DNA from: a virus
Reading direction: 5' to 3' (one strand)
IMG/VR virus record: IMGVR_UViG_3300042888_001989
Span: 1 to 45,584 of that record
DNA length: 45,584 nucleotides
The position numbers and the translations under genes are program-made. A model generated the notes under the pieces. It was given only the letters and a program-made list of their open reading frames with translations. It made no database searches and had not been told where the DNA came from. Of this stretch, positions 35,779 to 43,624 are shown one piece after another. The first letter of the stretch is position 1; the number at the start of each line of letters is the position of its first letter.

Positions 35779-37851
35779 TTATTTACACTCAACTTTCATA
35801 TTAAATATTGTTCTATCCAATGGTGAAAATACTAATATGTTAATTGGGAAATCTTTTTGTTCTTTTTCTATTGTAAATGAAGCGTTTCTCTTCATAATGT
35901 TATCATATCCAGACCTTATAGATTTAAATTTTTCAACAAAAACTGAGATATTTTCAGTTTTTGTTGTATCAATATCAATATTTTTAATTTCATCTGTTAC
36001 TTTTTTGGCTTGCCCATCACCAACTTTAAAAATATCTGTTATTTTTAATTTACCACCTACAGAACCAATCGCAGTATTAATACTTTCAACTAACCCTTCT
36101 CTCTCTTTATAATACATTAATTCACCAACAAAGTTTCTAGACATATTGTCAATGGTACTTATATCATCATCATTTGTAACTTTTATTTTATGTATTTGAC
36201 TTTTAGATAGAATATACATCATTTTCTTTTTTTCCTCTAAACTTAAGGCAACATTTTTATATTCTCCGTTCCAAACATCACCCATAAATCCACTAAAGAA
36301 TTCTTTATCACCGTATTTCACATAAAATGCGTCAGGTACAACTAATGAATCAAAACTTATTGTAATTGTATTACCTTCACCTACTGGAAAAGCACTATTA
36401 ACCGATGCTGCTACGAAGTTGTTTGCCTTAACACCTCTAGCACCTTTAGTTTCTGCATTATAATTACACTTTAAAGGTGGTTTTTTTTCAGGTGTACAAT
36501 TACAACTACCTAAAACTCTTACAGGTTTATCTGTAGGACAAACACATTCACCTTTATCATTTTTCACTAAATCACCTGTACACTCACATTCTTTTTTATC
36601 TACATTATATACTGTACATTCAGGACATTTTGGACAACTACAATCATCTAAAACAGGTATTTTACCTGCCGCATCACAATAACATTTGTCGTTTATTTGG
36701 AATGTACCTTCTTTACATTTACAATTACCATCTTGGTCTTTTTCCATACATTTAGGGCAAGGACAACCACAATTTTCATCAGGTGCCTTCTTACCTTCTT
36801 TATCACAATAACATTTACCGTCCGCACCTTTAAATAAACCTTCTTTACATTCACATTCACCACCTTCAACTAGTCTCTCCATACATTCAGGACATGGTTC
36901 TTTCTTTTTTTCAATACATTCACAATCTTTTTTTTCTTTTCCCGGTGGACATTCACATTGTTTAGTTTCTTCATTAAACGTCATTCCTTCAGGACATTTA
37001 CATTTTCCGTCTTCGTCTTTTTTCATACAAGGATCGGAACAAGGTTCTTCACCTTTAAGTGTGTAACAAACATTTGCGGTAACTGCAACAATTTGTCCAG
37101 GATTAAGTTTACCTTGACTAATAAATGTTTTCCATTGTTCATCAACGTTATCTTTAGTATACATTGTTCCACCCTCAATATATTTCGGGGTGGTGGTAGG
37201 GTCTACTCTCAAACCAATTGTTTTTCCTTCTTTGTCTAATGTAGTTTTTATTGAATTAAATAGATTTTTTGCCCTATTAGACGCTAATTTAGTATTGGTG
37301 GATTGACTACCAATATATTTTGTTTTAGATAGTTTTGTACCAGTATATTTTTTAAATTCAAAATCCGTACAAACCCCACCATAACCAGTGTCAGGTGGTA
37401 TTGTCCATTTTTTACAATAATCATTATCCCAAATAGGTTCTACTATACCAGAATAATAGTTACTAGCAAAACCTTGAAGGGTAATATCCCTAATATACAT
37501 AGTACCACTATCTAAACCTTTCTTATATTCAGGATTAGATTCAATAATTTGTCTAAATGCGTTTAAGAAATTATTCACTGCCTTAGAACCTGTAGGTACG
37601 TCAACAACAAATCTACCAGTCGCCTTTACTATAAAACATTCAGTCTTATCCACAGACTGATTTTGTTCTTTATTCTCTGCAGGTTTATTTTCTACTGGTT
37701 TATTATCTGTAGGTTTGTTTTCTACTGGTTTATTCTCTGCAGGTTTATCACCCTCAGGTTCCGCACTAGTACTTACTTCAGTAATTGGTGTGCCTTTCTC
37801 ATACACCATTAAATTCTTTATCCTATCTAATTCTTCAAATAAATTTCTCAT
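35779..37851 (-). CDS. Cys-rich, repeat-bearing protein at the head of the tail block
   Basis: The protein has 690 residues from the ATG at 37851 (MRNLFEELDRIKNLM). A TTG four codons upstream is possible but weaker. Residues 36-60 are five KPxEN-type pentapeptide repeats, probably a flexible linker. Residues about 65-250 include IRDITLQGFAS and later KLASNRAKNLFNSIK, a pattern that faintly recalls OmpA-like peptidoglycan-binding domains; this is tentative. Residues about 265-475 are packed with cysteines in short modules (ECKEGLFKGADGKCYCD, KCKEGTFQINDKCYCD, ECTGDLVKNDKGECVC), recalling EGF-like or disulfide-knot repeats of about 35-45 residues. The last 200 residues are alpha/beta without cysteines until the end (KVECK). 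No signal peptide is seen, so the cysteines may bind metal or oxidise after release. Confidence 0.75.
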   Translation of the reverse strand: MRNLFEELDRIKNLMVYEKGTPITEVSTSAEPEGDKPAENKPVENKPTDNKPVENKPAENKEQNQSVDKTECFIVKATGRFVVDVPTGSKAVNNFLNAFRQIIESNPEYKKGLDSGTMYIRDITLQGFASNYYSGIVEPIWDNDYCKKWTIPPDTGYGGVCTDFEFKKYTGTKLSKTKYIGSQSTNTKLASNRAKNLFNSIKTTLDKEGKTIGLRVDPTTTPKYIEGGTMYTKDNVDEQWKTFISQGKLNPGQIVAVTANVCYTLKGEEPCSDPCMKKDEDGKCKCPEGMTFNEETKQCECPPGKEKKDCECIEKKKEPCPECMERLVEGGECECKEGLFKGADGKCYCDKEGKKAPDENCGCPCPKCMEKDQDGNCKCKEGTFQINDKCYCDAAGKIPVLDDCSCPKCPECTVYNVDKKECECTGDLVKNDKGECVCPTDKPVRVLGSCNCTPEKKPPLKCNYNAETKGARGVKANNFVAASVNSAFPVGEGNTITISFDSLVVPDAFYVKYGDKEFFSGFMGDVWNGEYKNVALSLEEKKKMMYILSKSQIHKIKVTNDDDISTIDNMSRNFVGELMYYKEREGLVESINTAIGSVGGKLKITDIFKVGDGQAKKVTDEIKNIDIDTTKTENISVFVEKFKSIRSGYDNIMKRNASFTIEKEQKDFPINILVFSPLDRTIFNMKVECK
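37672..37746 (-). repeat. Tandem 15-bp repeat encoding KPxEN pentapeptides
   Basis: Five tandem copies of a 15-base unit encode KPAEN, KPVEN, KPTDN, KPVEN and KPAEN near the start of the Cys-rich protein. The copies differ at the third residue, and the middle one reads TDN. Such tandem coding repeats change length easily by slippage. Confidence 0.85.
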
Positions 37852-37867
37852 ACTTTTAACCAATTTT

Positions 37868-37899
37868 TTTGGCAGTTAAAAAAATATATACTATATTTG
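37868..37899 (+). promoter_or_regulatory. Bacteroidota-type promoter for the metalloprotease gene
   Basis: TTTG (37868-37871) is followed by 20 bases and TATATTTG (37892-37899). This is the plus-strand counterpart of the promoters before gp47, primase and the sigma operon. Transcription would start near 37905, about 15 bases before the ATG at 37921. Confidence 0.75.
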
Positions 37900-37920
37900 T
37901 TATATAAATACTTAACAACT

Positions 37921-38478
37921 ATGAAAAAAATACTTTTTATCCTTTTATTTTTAAATAGTATTTTATGTTTTTCTCAGAAAAACTTTACTATGGATGAGTT
38001 TAATAATATAACCGATAATGGTGAAAAATGGAAGACTGATATAAAAATTTTTATGTATGGTGATTATACTATAGAGGATTCGTTATCAGTTATTAAAAGT
38101 ATAGAATTATTTAATAAATTAATAGAAACTGTGGATATATCAATAGTTTCCACTATTGAATTGTCTAATAGTGTGATTTATTTTATAACTGACGATGAAT
38201 TCATTAAATTATTTAAATGGAGTGAGAAAGATATAAAAAATTGTACAGGTATAACATATACATCACATGTTGATGATAGAATTGTTAAGAGTAAAATTCA
38301 TATTGATATTGTTGAGTGTAGAAAACATCAATGTACACCTATTACAATTAGACATGAGATGTTTCATATGTTGGGTTTTGATCATCAAGATAATGAAAAA
38401 AATACCATCCTTAAAAGTCATAGTATTGAATTCACTGAAAAGGATAGGGAAATGATTTCTTTATTATATAAAAAATAA
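37921..38478 (+). CDS. Secreted metzincin-type zinc metalloprotease
   Basis: The protein has 185 residues from the ATG at 37921. The TTG at 37897 is rejected because it lies inside the -7 promoter element and would spoil the signal peptide. Residues 1-19 (MKKILFILLFLNSILCFSQ) form a signal peptide of Bacteroidota style, with a likely cut after the Ser of CFS or near it. The C-terminal third holds IRHEMFHMLGFDHQDNEK, an exact HExxHxxGxxH zinc motif, in which three histidines bind zinc and Glu is the catalytic base. A Met farther on (KDREMISLLY) may be the Met-turn methionine, but this is not certain. The gene stands alone on the plus strand with its own promoter and terminator between two minus-strand blocks. 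Possible roles are cell-surface remodelling, lysis or superinfection control. The target is unknown. Confidence 0.85.
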   Translation: MKKILFILLFLNSILCFSQKNFTMDEFNNITDNGEKWKTDIKIFMYGDYTIEDSLSVIKSIELFNKLIETVDISIVSTIELSNSVIYFITDDEFIKLFKWSEKDIKNCTGITYTSHVDDRIVKSKIHIDIVECRKHQCTPITIRHEMFHMLGFDHQDNEKNTILKSHSIEFTEKDREMISLLYKK

Positions 38479-38479
38479 A

Positions 38480-38503
38480 AGTCGGATTTCTCCGACTTTT
38501 TTT
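38480..38503. terminator. Bidirectional terminator between convergent genes
   Basis: A perfect 7-bp stem AGTCGGA / TCCGACT with a TTTC loop (GAAA on the other strand) is followed by seven T residues on the plus strand. On the minus strand it is followed by TTTATTTTT. It lies 2 bases after the metalloprotease stop codon and overlaps the stop of the DUF5522-like gene, so it can end transcripts from both sides. Confidence 0.85.
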
Positions 38504-38714
38504 ATTTTAAGTTTTTAGTTCCTTTTAAATGTTTTGGTTCATATGGACAGTGTTTACAACCACTTCCACAACAACTACCCCTTCGTTTATGATATTCTTC
38601 AGTCATTACAATTCTTCCCTGATTATCATAATAGAATTCGTTAGGTTGTAGTTTAGGTCCAAACTCCCTCACATATAATTGTTGTATCCAATCATTAGAT
38701 GCACCTACATTCAT
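38502..38714 (-). CDS. Small Cys-rich DUF5522-like protein
   Basis: The protein has 70 residues. It carries EFYYDNQGRIVMTEEYHKRR followed by SCCGSGCKHCPYEP. This matches the short DUF5522 pattern (Y-Y-x-x-x-G-x-x-V-x-T-x-x-Y-H-x-x-R-G-x-C-C-x-x-x-C-x-x-C-P-Y), which is frequent in Bacteroidota genomes. Four cysteines in CCxxxCxxC suggest a bound metal or cluster. The gene starts 2 bases after the stop of the ribonucleotide reductase and is the last gene of the replication block before the terminator. A link to the reductase, such as metal or redox support, is possible but not shown. Confidence 0.8.
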   Translation of the reverse strand: MNVGASNDWIQQLYVREFGPKLQPNEFYYDNQGRIVMTEEYHKRRGSCCGSGCKHCPYEPKHLKGTKNLK

Positions 38715-38716
38715 AA

Positions 38717-40576
38717 TTACACTATTTCACATGCTCCCCCTGCACAAGCTGCCTCACCAGAAAGATTAGTATTATCTTGTAACTCAATTACTTTAGTTAA
38801 ATCAACACTACTCAAAGATTTCATCATCTTTTCATAAGTTTGTTCATCACAATCTTCAAAAGGTGCTTGTTGGTATGTTCCACCATTATATGGTAATACG
38901 GATAATCCATTATAGAATTTTCTATTTTCCCACATCCATTCACCAGCATATTCCCACTCATCCTCTTTTAAAGATATCGTTGCAGATACGTTGTGACTGT
39001 TTTGTCCACCTCTATGTCCAGGTTTAATCCATTCTTGAGATACTTTTTTAACTCTTTCTAATAAATCAAAAGATGATTCATATCTTAAAATAGAACCCTC
39101 AGGTGATTTTTGTGGAATCGATATTACCGCAGTATCGTGTGGTCTGAATATTTCATCCTCAACTAATTCTGGGTGGTTGTTAGATAAATACGTGTAAATT
39201 GCTTCATTTTTACCTACTCTAATTCTTCTAACGTAGTAATCATTATGCCAAGCATGAATACCTGAAGATGTACCTAAAACTAACGATGACGTACCTGAAG
39301 GTTTAACCGTTGTAGTTCTAGCAGCGTTATTAATACCAATTAATTTCGCAACTCTCTCATTTTCTTCTTTAACCGCCTTAGCCGCCAATTTCATATCATA
39401 ACCTAAAACTACTCCAGATCCAATACCTGTCATACCAACACCAATTAGTGCGTCTTTCTCAGTAGTTCTTTTCCATACATCTCTTAAATAATGGAAGTCT
39501 GTATATCCTGCCTGTAATGTACCAATAAATGCTGCCCCTTTAACTCTAGTTTCGAAATCTTCTTGTGATTCAATATCCGAAGCATTAACCTCACATAAAT
39601 TACAGAATTGGTATGGTCTCAATCCAATCTCACAACAAGGATTAGTTCCCCAATCTTTATCGTTTGATAAGTAGATTCCTGGTTCACCTGCACCAGATAA
39701 TTCGATTCTCTTCCACAAATCTAAGAAGAATTCTTTTGTGATTTTGTGTCTAAGTAATACTGCTGAGTTGTTAGCCCTTCCTCTTTGTGGGTTTAATTCC
39801 CACCAATTACCAGATTTACATGAAATCATTTCATTGTCATCCGCACTAAATAAACTAATTAGTGCTGCTCTTCTAATACCACCCGCTAATACCGCATCTG
39901 CAATATGACAAACAATATCATGAACCTCAATAGGTGATAATTTTTCTCCGTCAGATTTTGCATCTAATACTTTTTTAATATTATGTATACAATCTTTTAA
40001 TGGTTGTGGTCCAGGTGCTTTTCCACCTGATGTAACTAATAATGCACCCTTTTGTCTAATATCCGAAAAATCAAATATCGGTGTAGATGACTTTATCCCA
40101 AAATAAGATTCTACTAACATCTTAATTGCGTCCGCCCATCCTTCTATAGAATCACTAATTAGATATCTTCTATTTCTATTAGGGTTTGGTTTTTTGATAT
40201 CAGGTAACGCCTCAACGTGATGTTTTTGTACTGAGAACCCAACACCTGTTCCACCTAAAAGTAAGAACATTGTTTCTGAAAATGCGTCAACATGATCAAT
40301 AGGTAAATATGCACAGTTATATACTCTGTTAGGTGATATTTCTATCGGTTTTCCACCAAATTGTAAACTTCTCATTGATGGTAATATTTTTTTATCGTAC
40401 ACCAATTGGTAAACTCCCTCAATCTCATTTTTAATGTTAGGGTATTTTTTTTGATGCATTTCTTTGTTTCTAGTAACTAACTCTTCCCACGTTTCTCGTC
40501 TATTTTCTGTAGGTAGATATTTGGCATATTTCATATATACCGTAATGTCAGATAGAATTCTGTTTGATAACTCCAT
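38717..40576 (-). CDS. nrdJ: Adenosylcobalamin-dependent (class II) ribonucleotide reductase
   Basis: This 619-aa enzyme reduces ribonucleotides to deoxyribonucleotides for phage DNA synthesis, using coenzyme B12 to form the thiyl radical. Visible features are SMRSLQFGGKPIEISPNRVY then NCAYLPI (a redox Cys near residue 88), LLGGTGVGFSVQKHH, SGAGEPGIYLSNDKDW, and NPCCEIGLRPYQFCNLCEV near 312-330, where the radical and partner Cys are expected. VKPSGTSSLVLGTSSGIHAW follows. The C-terminal tail ends ACAGGACEIV with a redox pair at C611 and C616. The single-chain layout is that of monomeric class II enzymes, which act on triphosphates in the Lactobacillus model. No class I partner (nrdA/nrdB) is seen here. 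The host or environment must supply B12. Confidence 0.9.
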   Translation of the reverse strand: MELSNRILSDITVYMKYAKYLPTENRRETWEELVTRNKEMHQKKYPNIKNEIEGVYQLVYDKKILPSMRSLQFGGKPIEISPNRVYNCAYLPIDHVDAFSETMFLLLGGTGVGFSVQKHHVEALPDIKKPNPNRNRRYLISDSIEGWADAIKMLVESYFGIKSSTPIFDFSDIRQKGALLVTSGGKAPGPQPLKDCIHNIKKVLDAKSDGEKLSPIEVHDIVCHIADAVLAGGIRRAALISLFSADDNEMISCKSGNWWELNPQRGRANNSAVLLRHKITKEFFLDLWKRIELSGAGEPGIYLSNDKDWGTNPCCEIGLRPYQFCNLCEVNASDIESQEDFETRVKGAAFIGTLQAGYTDFHYLRDVWKRTTEKDALIGVGMTGIGSGVVLGYDMKLAAKAVKEENERVAKLIGINNAARTTTVKPSGTSSLVLGTSSGIHAWHNDYYVRRIRVGKNEAIYTYLSNNHPELVEDEIFRPHDTAVISIPQKSPEGSILRYESSFDLLERVKKVSQEWIKPGHRGGQNSHNVSATISLKEDEWEYAGEWMWENRKFYNGLSVLPYNGGTYQQAPFEDCDEQTYEKMMKSLSSVDLTKVIELQDNTNLSGEAACAGGACEIV

Positions 40577-40665
40577 TTTTTATTTTATTTTTTATTATTA
40601 TTTATTAGGGTGTTTGTTTCCACAATGACTTATATTATAAACCATTTTTTTTATTAATTTATAAA

Positions 40666-42057
40666 TCAGTTATTATTCATTGGAGTACTTCTTTTCTTTT
40701 GTATTGTACTAGCAATAAAATCTGAATCTTTCTTTTTCAAACCTTTTCCATGTTCTAAAAGTGTGACATCATTACTTTCACTAGTGTCAATAACTAAAGT
40801 ACCATTATCAAAAACTATATCATCGAAAACAACACCATCCTTACCAAATCTAGATTTAAGAATTGCCAATGTAGCCCTTCCTTCTTCTTTTTGATCTAAT
40901 GTTTTTGCTACCGATAAAATAAAGTGACCTATCTGCCCCTTTTTAATAGAACCACCCATCATATTAGCCTCCACTAAATCTGCTCCAATAGAACTACGAT
41001 TTCCTTGTACCGCAGTCCATCCAGCGATATCTAGTTCAGATAACATAGTTTCAAATTGTCTCATCACATTTCCTTCACCACTGTATTCGTCTTTAAAAAC
41101 TTTAGTTGGTTGTACGCAGTCAATGTAATCTAAAAAAACAATATCAGGTTTAATACCAGAAGAAATTAATTTTCTAAGATATTGTTTGATGTGGGTAATT
41201 GTTGTACCATCACTAGACATCTTTTTCAAAATTAAATTATTCTCTAAGTTTTGGAATCTTGGTAGGGCTTCTTTTACTTCTTCACTTCTATCACCTAATT
41301 CACTTAATCCGATACCAGTGAAACAAGTAAAGTGTTTTCTTTGGATAACCTTAACATTGTCTTCGAAAAATATCTGAACAACGTTTTTACCCATCAAATA
41401 CGCAGTGTTTGCCATTCTAGTCATAATAGTTGTTTTACCAACACCAAATGCGGCTAAAATAACACCCAATTCACCCTTAGATAATCCTCCACCCATAAGG
41501 TTATCGATTCCCGTCAAACCTGTTGCGATAGGGCTTCTAAAATCTTCCGATAACACATCTTCGATAGCGTGAAATATATCAACACCTTCATCCTTCTCTG
41601 TACCAACTGATATAGCCTGTTTTACTAATTCTTCACATTCTTCATATCTATCAAAATCTCCATTATCTAATATCTTTTGGATTTTCTGAGTAGCCTTCTT
41701 AAGTTCTTGTTGTTTGCAGAACTTAATGGCAACATCTTGTATGTGTAAACAGTCTTTATTATCAGATTCTTTTACCTCTTTAATTAATTCTACTGCCGAT
41801 TCTCTTGCTATTTCTCTACGGACTTGCGTTTTAATTAAATTAAAGATAGTTTCATAAGAAGGTATTGTTTCATACTTTTCATAGTAATCTTTCAAACTAG
41901 CCACAATTAGTCTCATATACTCATTATCAAAATAGTTGGGGTCAACTATTGAAATGATGGTTTCTGAAAATTTATGATCTTCCACTAATTGTTTTACTAA
42001 CTTTACTTGAAAACTATAGCCTAAATAGCCTAAGTTAATACTCTCATTTTTCGCCAT
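40666..42057 (-). CDS. 41: Replicative DNA helicase, DnaB/gp41-type
   Basis: This 463-aa hexameric helicase would unwind DNA at the fork and work with the primase encoded at 7.7-8.6 kb. Residues 1-175 form the helical N-terminal domain (LGYLGYSFQVKLVKQLVEDH at the start). The RecA-like ATPase core begins with PIATGLTGIDNLMGGGLSKG. The P-loop is AAFGVGKTT near residue 205, the Walker B is PDIVFLDYIDCV near 309, and a Q/N segment AGWTAVQGNRSS lies near 342. The end (KKRSTPMNNN) is basic. It lies 89 bases upstream of the RNR gene and 14 bases downstream of an unknown gene in the replication block. T4 gp41 is 475 aa, so the length fits. Confidence 0.92.
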   Translation of the reverse strand: MAKNESINLGYLGYSFQVKLVKQLVEDHKFSETIISIVDPNYFDNEYMRLIVASLKDYYEKYETIPSYETIFNLIKTQVRREIARESAVELIKEVKESDNKDCLHIQDVAIKFCKQQELKKATQKIQKILDNGDFDRYEECEELVKQAISVGTEKDEGVDIFHAIEDVLSEDFRSPIATGLTGIDNLMGGGLSKGELGVILAAFGVGKTTIMTRMANTAYLMGKNVVQIFFEDNVKVIQRKHFTCFTGIGLSELGDRSEEVKEALPRFQNLENNLILKKMSSDGTTITHIKQYLRKLISSGIKPDIVFLDYIDCVQPTKVFKDEYSGEGNVMRQFETMLSELDIAGWTAVQGNRSSIGADLVEANMMGGSIKKGQIGHFILSVAKTLDQKEEGRATLAILKSRFGKDGVVFDDIVFDNGTLVIDTSESNDVTLLEHGKGLKKKDSDFIASTIQKKRSTPMNNN

Positions 42058-42071
42058 TCTTATATCTGATT

Positions 42072-42563
42072 TTAGTTATTAATAAATATGCCATCTAGGT
42101 TATAACCGCAGTAATTTTTTGTATAATTTTCCATACTTAACCCTTGTTGCAAATAATCGATGATTTTAGGGATAATTTTTCTTATATCCACATCGTATCT
42201 AACATTTGGCGGGTAATCGTTACCACTAAATATTTTTTCACATATAACTCTATCCTTAACCTTTAACTGAAAGGTGAAGAAGTCTTCGTTGTCATATATG
42301 TCAACCTTTTCTGTTTCTTCTGCCGTAGTATAAAAATTAGAATACTTTTCCATATAATCATATGTATTATTTTTAAAATGTTCTCTAATAACTTCTACTG
42401 CACTATCTACTACCTCTTTTACTTCATATGATAAAAGGGAGTCTCTATTGAAATTTTTAATATTAAAATTTCTTCCTACAATTGGGTTTCCGTTAATCAT
42501 AAATAAGAATTCATACGGATAACTTTGATAATTTTGTTGATTTTTTTTCATTTCTTTAAACAT
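42072..42563 (-). CDS. Unknown protein between exonuclease and helicase
   Basis: The protein has 163 residues. It begins MFKEMKKNQQNYQSYPYEFL and continues FMINGNPIVGRNFNIKNFNR, VKEVVDSAVEVIREHFK and FTFQLKVKDRVICEKIFSG. It ends with NYCGYNLDGIFINN. It looks like a small alpha/beta fold with no zinc site, membrane segment or nuclease motif that I can name. Its ATG overlaps the end of the exonuclease gene by 8 bases and the helicase starts 14 bases after its stop, so it is part of the replication operon. A role in helicase loading would fit the location, as T4 uses gp59 for this, but I see no gp59-like features. Function unknown. Confidence 0.75.
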   Translation of the reverse strand: MFKEMKKNQQNYQSYPYEFLFMINGNPIVGRNFNIKNFNRDSLLSYEVKEVVDSAVEVIREHFKNNTYDYMEKYSNFYTTAEETEKVDIYDNEDFFTFQLKVKDRVICEKIFSGNDYPPNVRYDVDIRKIIPKIIDYLQQGLSMENYTKNYCGYNLDGIFINN

Positions 42564-43599
42564 TAATTTGACTAAAATAACTCTTTTCTTTTTTTATTAT
42601 TGATAAGAATGGTTGTAAAAAATTTATATAACCATCACTACCACCTGGAATCGCCATCATCAAACCATCTTCTATCATCATTTTAATAACATTCTTTACC
42701 TCCCTACCTTCAGGATCTATGGTGGTATTAAATATATAATCTAATTCAGTTTTAGTTGATTCTATTAATAACGGTTTTCTTAGGTTTATAATTTTTTCAT
42801 TGACTTCAAAAATCATATCCTTTTGTGAACCTTTGGTAACTTTATTAAGGATGTTATCTAGTGATTTCAATCTATTCTTTCTTTCATTTTGTATAGTTAC
42901 AATTTTACTAAAAATATATTCTAAAGTCAAAGTTTTTTCTCTTATTTCGGGAAAAAAATTAACTAAAGTTTTTTCACTGATACCTTGTATACCTTTTATA
43001 TTGTCACTAGTATCACCAGTAATGATTTTTATTAATTTAAGATTGGATGGGTGGTGGTTAAAGTATGTTAAATAATTATCCTGTGTAATTATTTTCTTTA
43101 GATTTAAAACATATACACCAACTCTATCACTTATTAATTGACATAGATCTCTATCATTACTCATTATCACTACTTTCTCATCATCTGACATATTTTGAAC
43201 GTAGTAACCAATACAATCATCGGCTTCTATTATTTCATCCTTATACTGTCTTATGAAAAGTTCTTCACAATAAGAAATAACTCTTTCTTTTTGAAGATAT
43301 AATTCTAAATCTGAAGGAGGTTGTTCATCATAAAAATTTTTACCTCTATTAGATTTATATTCTTTGTAGATATCATATCTTAATCTACCACTGAATGGTC
43401 CGTCCCAAAAAACATAGACTCTATCGAATTTATATTCATTTAACATTTTTCTAACCATAGTTAGAAATTGAAAAATACCGCCTATGTGGGTGTCTTTATA
43501 GTAAAGATCTTTAGCCCCATGATAGGCGGTTTTAATCAACGAGTCACCATCAACAACAAGTGTTTTTTTAAATTTTTTCTTTTTTTCAGGGAATTTCAC
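42556..43599 (-). CDS. rnh: 5'-3' exonuclease / RNase H of the FEN family (T4 RNase H-like)
   Basis: This 347-aa nuclease would remove RNA primers and flaps from lagging strands. The start is GTG at 43599, since no in-frame ATG lies before the preceding stop. The FEN motifs are TLVVDGDSLIKTAYHG (about 13-28, metal Asp), YVFWDGPFSGRLRYDIYKEY then KSNRGK (about 60-85), IIEADDCIGYYV (about 123-134), VIMSNDRDLCQLI (about 146-157) and the H3TH segment ITGDTSDNIKGIQGISEKTL (about 192-211). It is longer than T4 RNase H (305 aa), with a C-terminal part of about 120 residues. It starts 25 bases after UvsX ends and overlaps the unknown gene by 8 bases. Confidence 0.9.
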   Translation of the reverse strand: MKFPEKKKKFKKTLVVDGDSLIKTAYHGAKDLYYKDTHIGGIFQFLTMVRKMLNEYKFDRVYVFWDGPFSGRLRYDIYKEYKSNRGKNFYDEQPPSDLELYLQKERVISYCEELFIRQYKDEIIEADDCIGYYVQNMSDDEKVVIMSNDRDLCQLISDRVGVYVLNLKKIITQDNYLTYFNHHPSNLKLIKIITGDTSDNIKGIQGISEKTLVNFFPEIREKTLTLEYIFSKIVTIQNERKNRLKSLDNILNKVTKGSQKDMIFEVNEKIINLRKPLLIESTKTELDYIFNTTIDPEGREVKNVIKMMIEDGLMMAIPGGSDGYINFLQPFLSIIKKEKSYFSQINV

Positions 43600-43624
43600 A
43601 CATTCTTTATTGAAGGTTCAACAA

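Noticed and set aside
37672-37746. Tandem repeats considered as a possible CRISPR or origin iteron
   Set aside because: The units are contiguous, 15 bases long, in frame and encode pentapeptides; there are no spacers.
37903-37910. TATAAATA, the T4 late promoter sequence, before the metalloprotease gene
   Set aside because: It overlaps the expected transcription start downstream of a better host-type promoter. The phage sigma factor is not gp55-like, so the T4 consensus cannot be assumed.
37897-37920. TTG at 37897 as the start of the metalloprotease
   Set aside because: It lies within the -7 promoter element and would place eight polar residues before a clear signal peptide that begins at the ATG at 37921.
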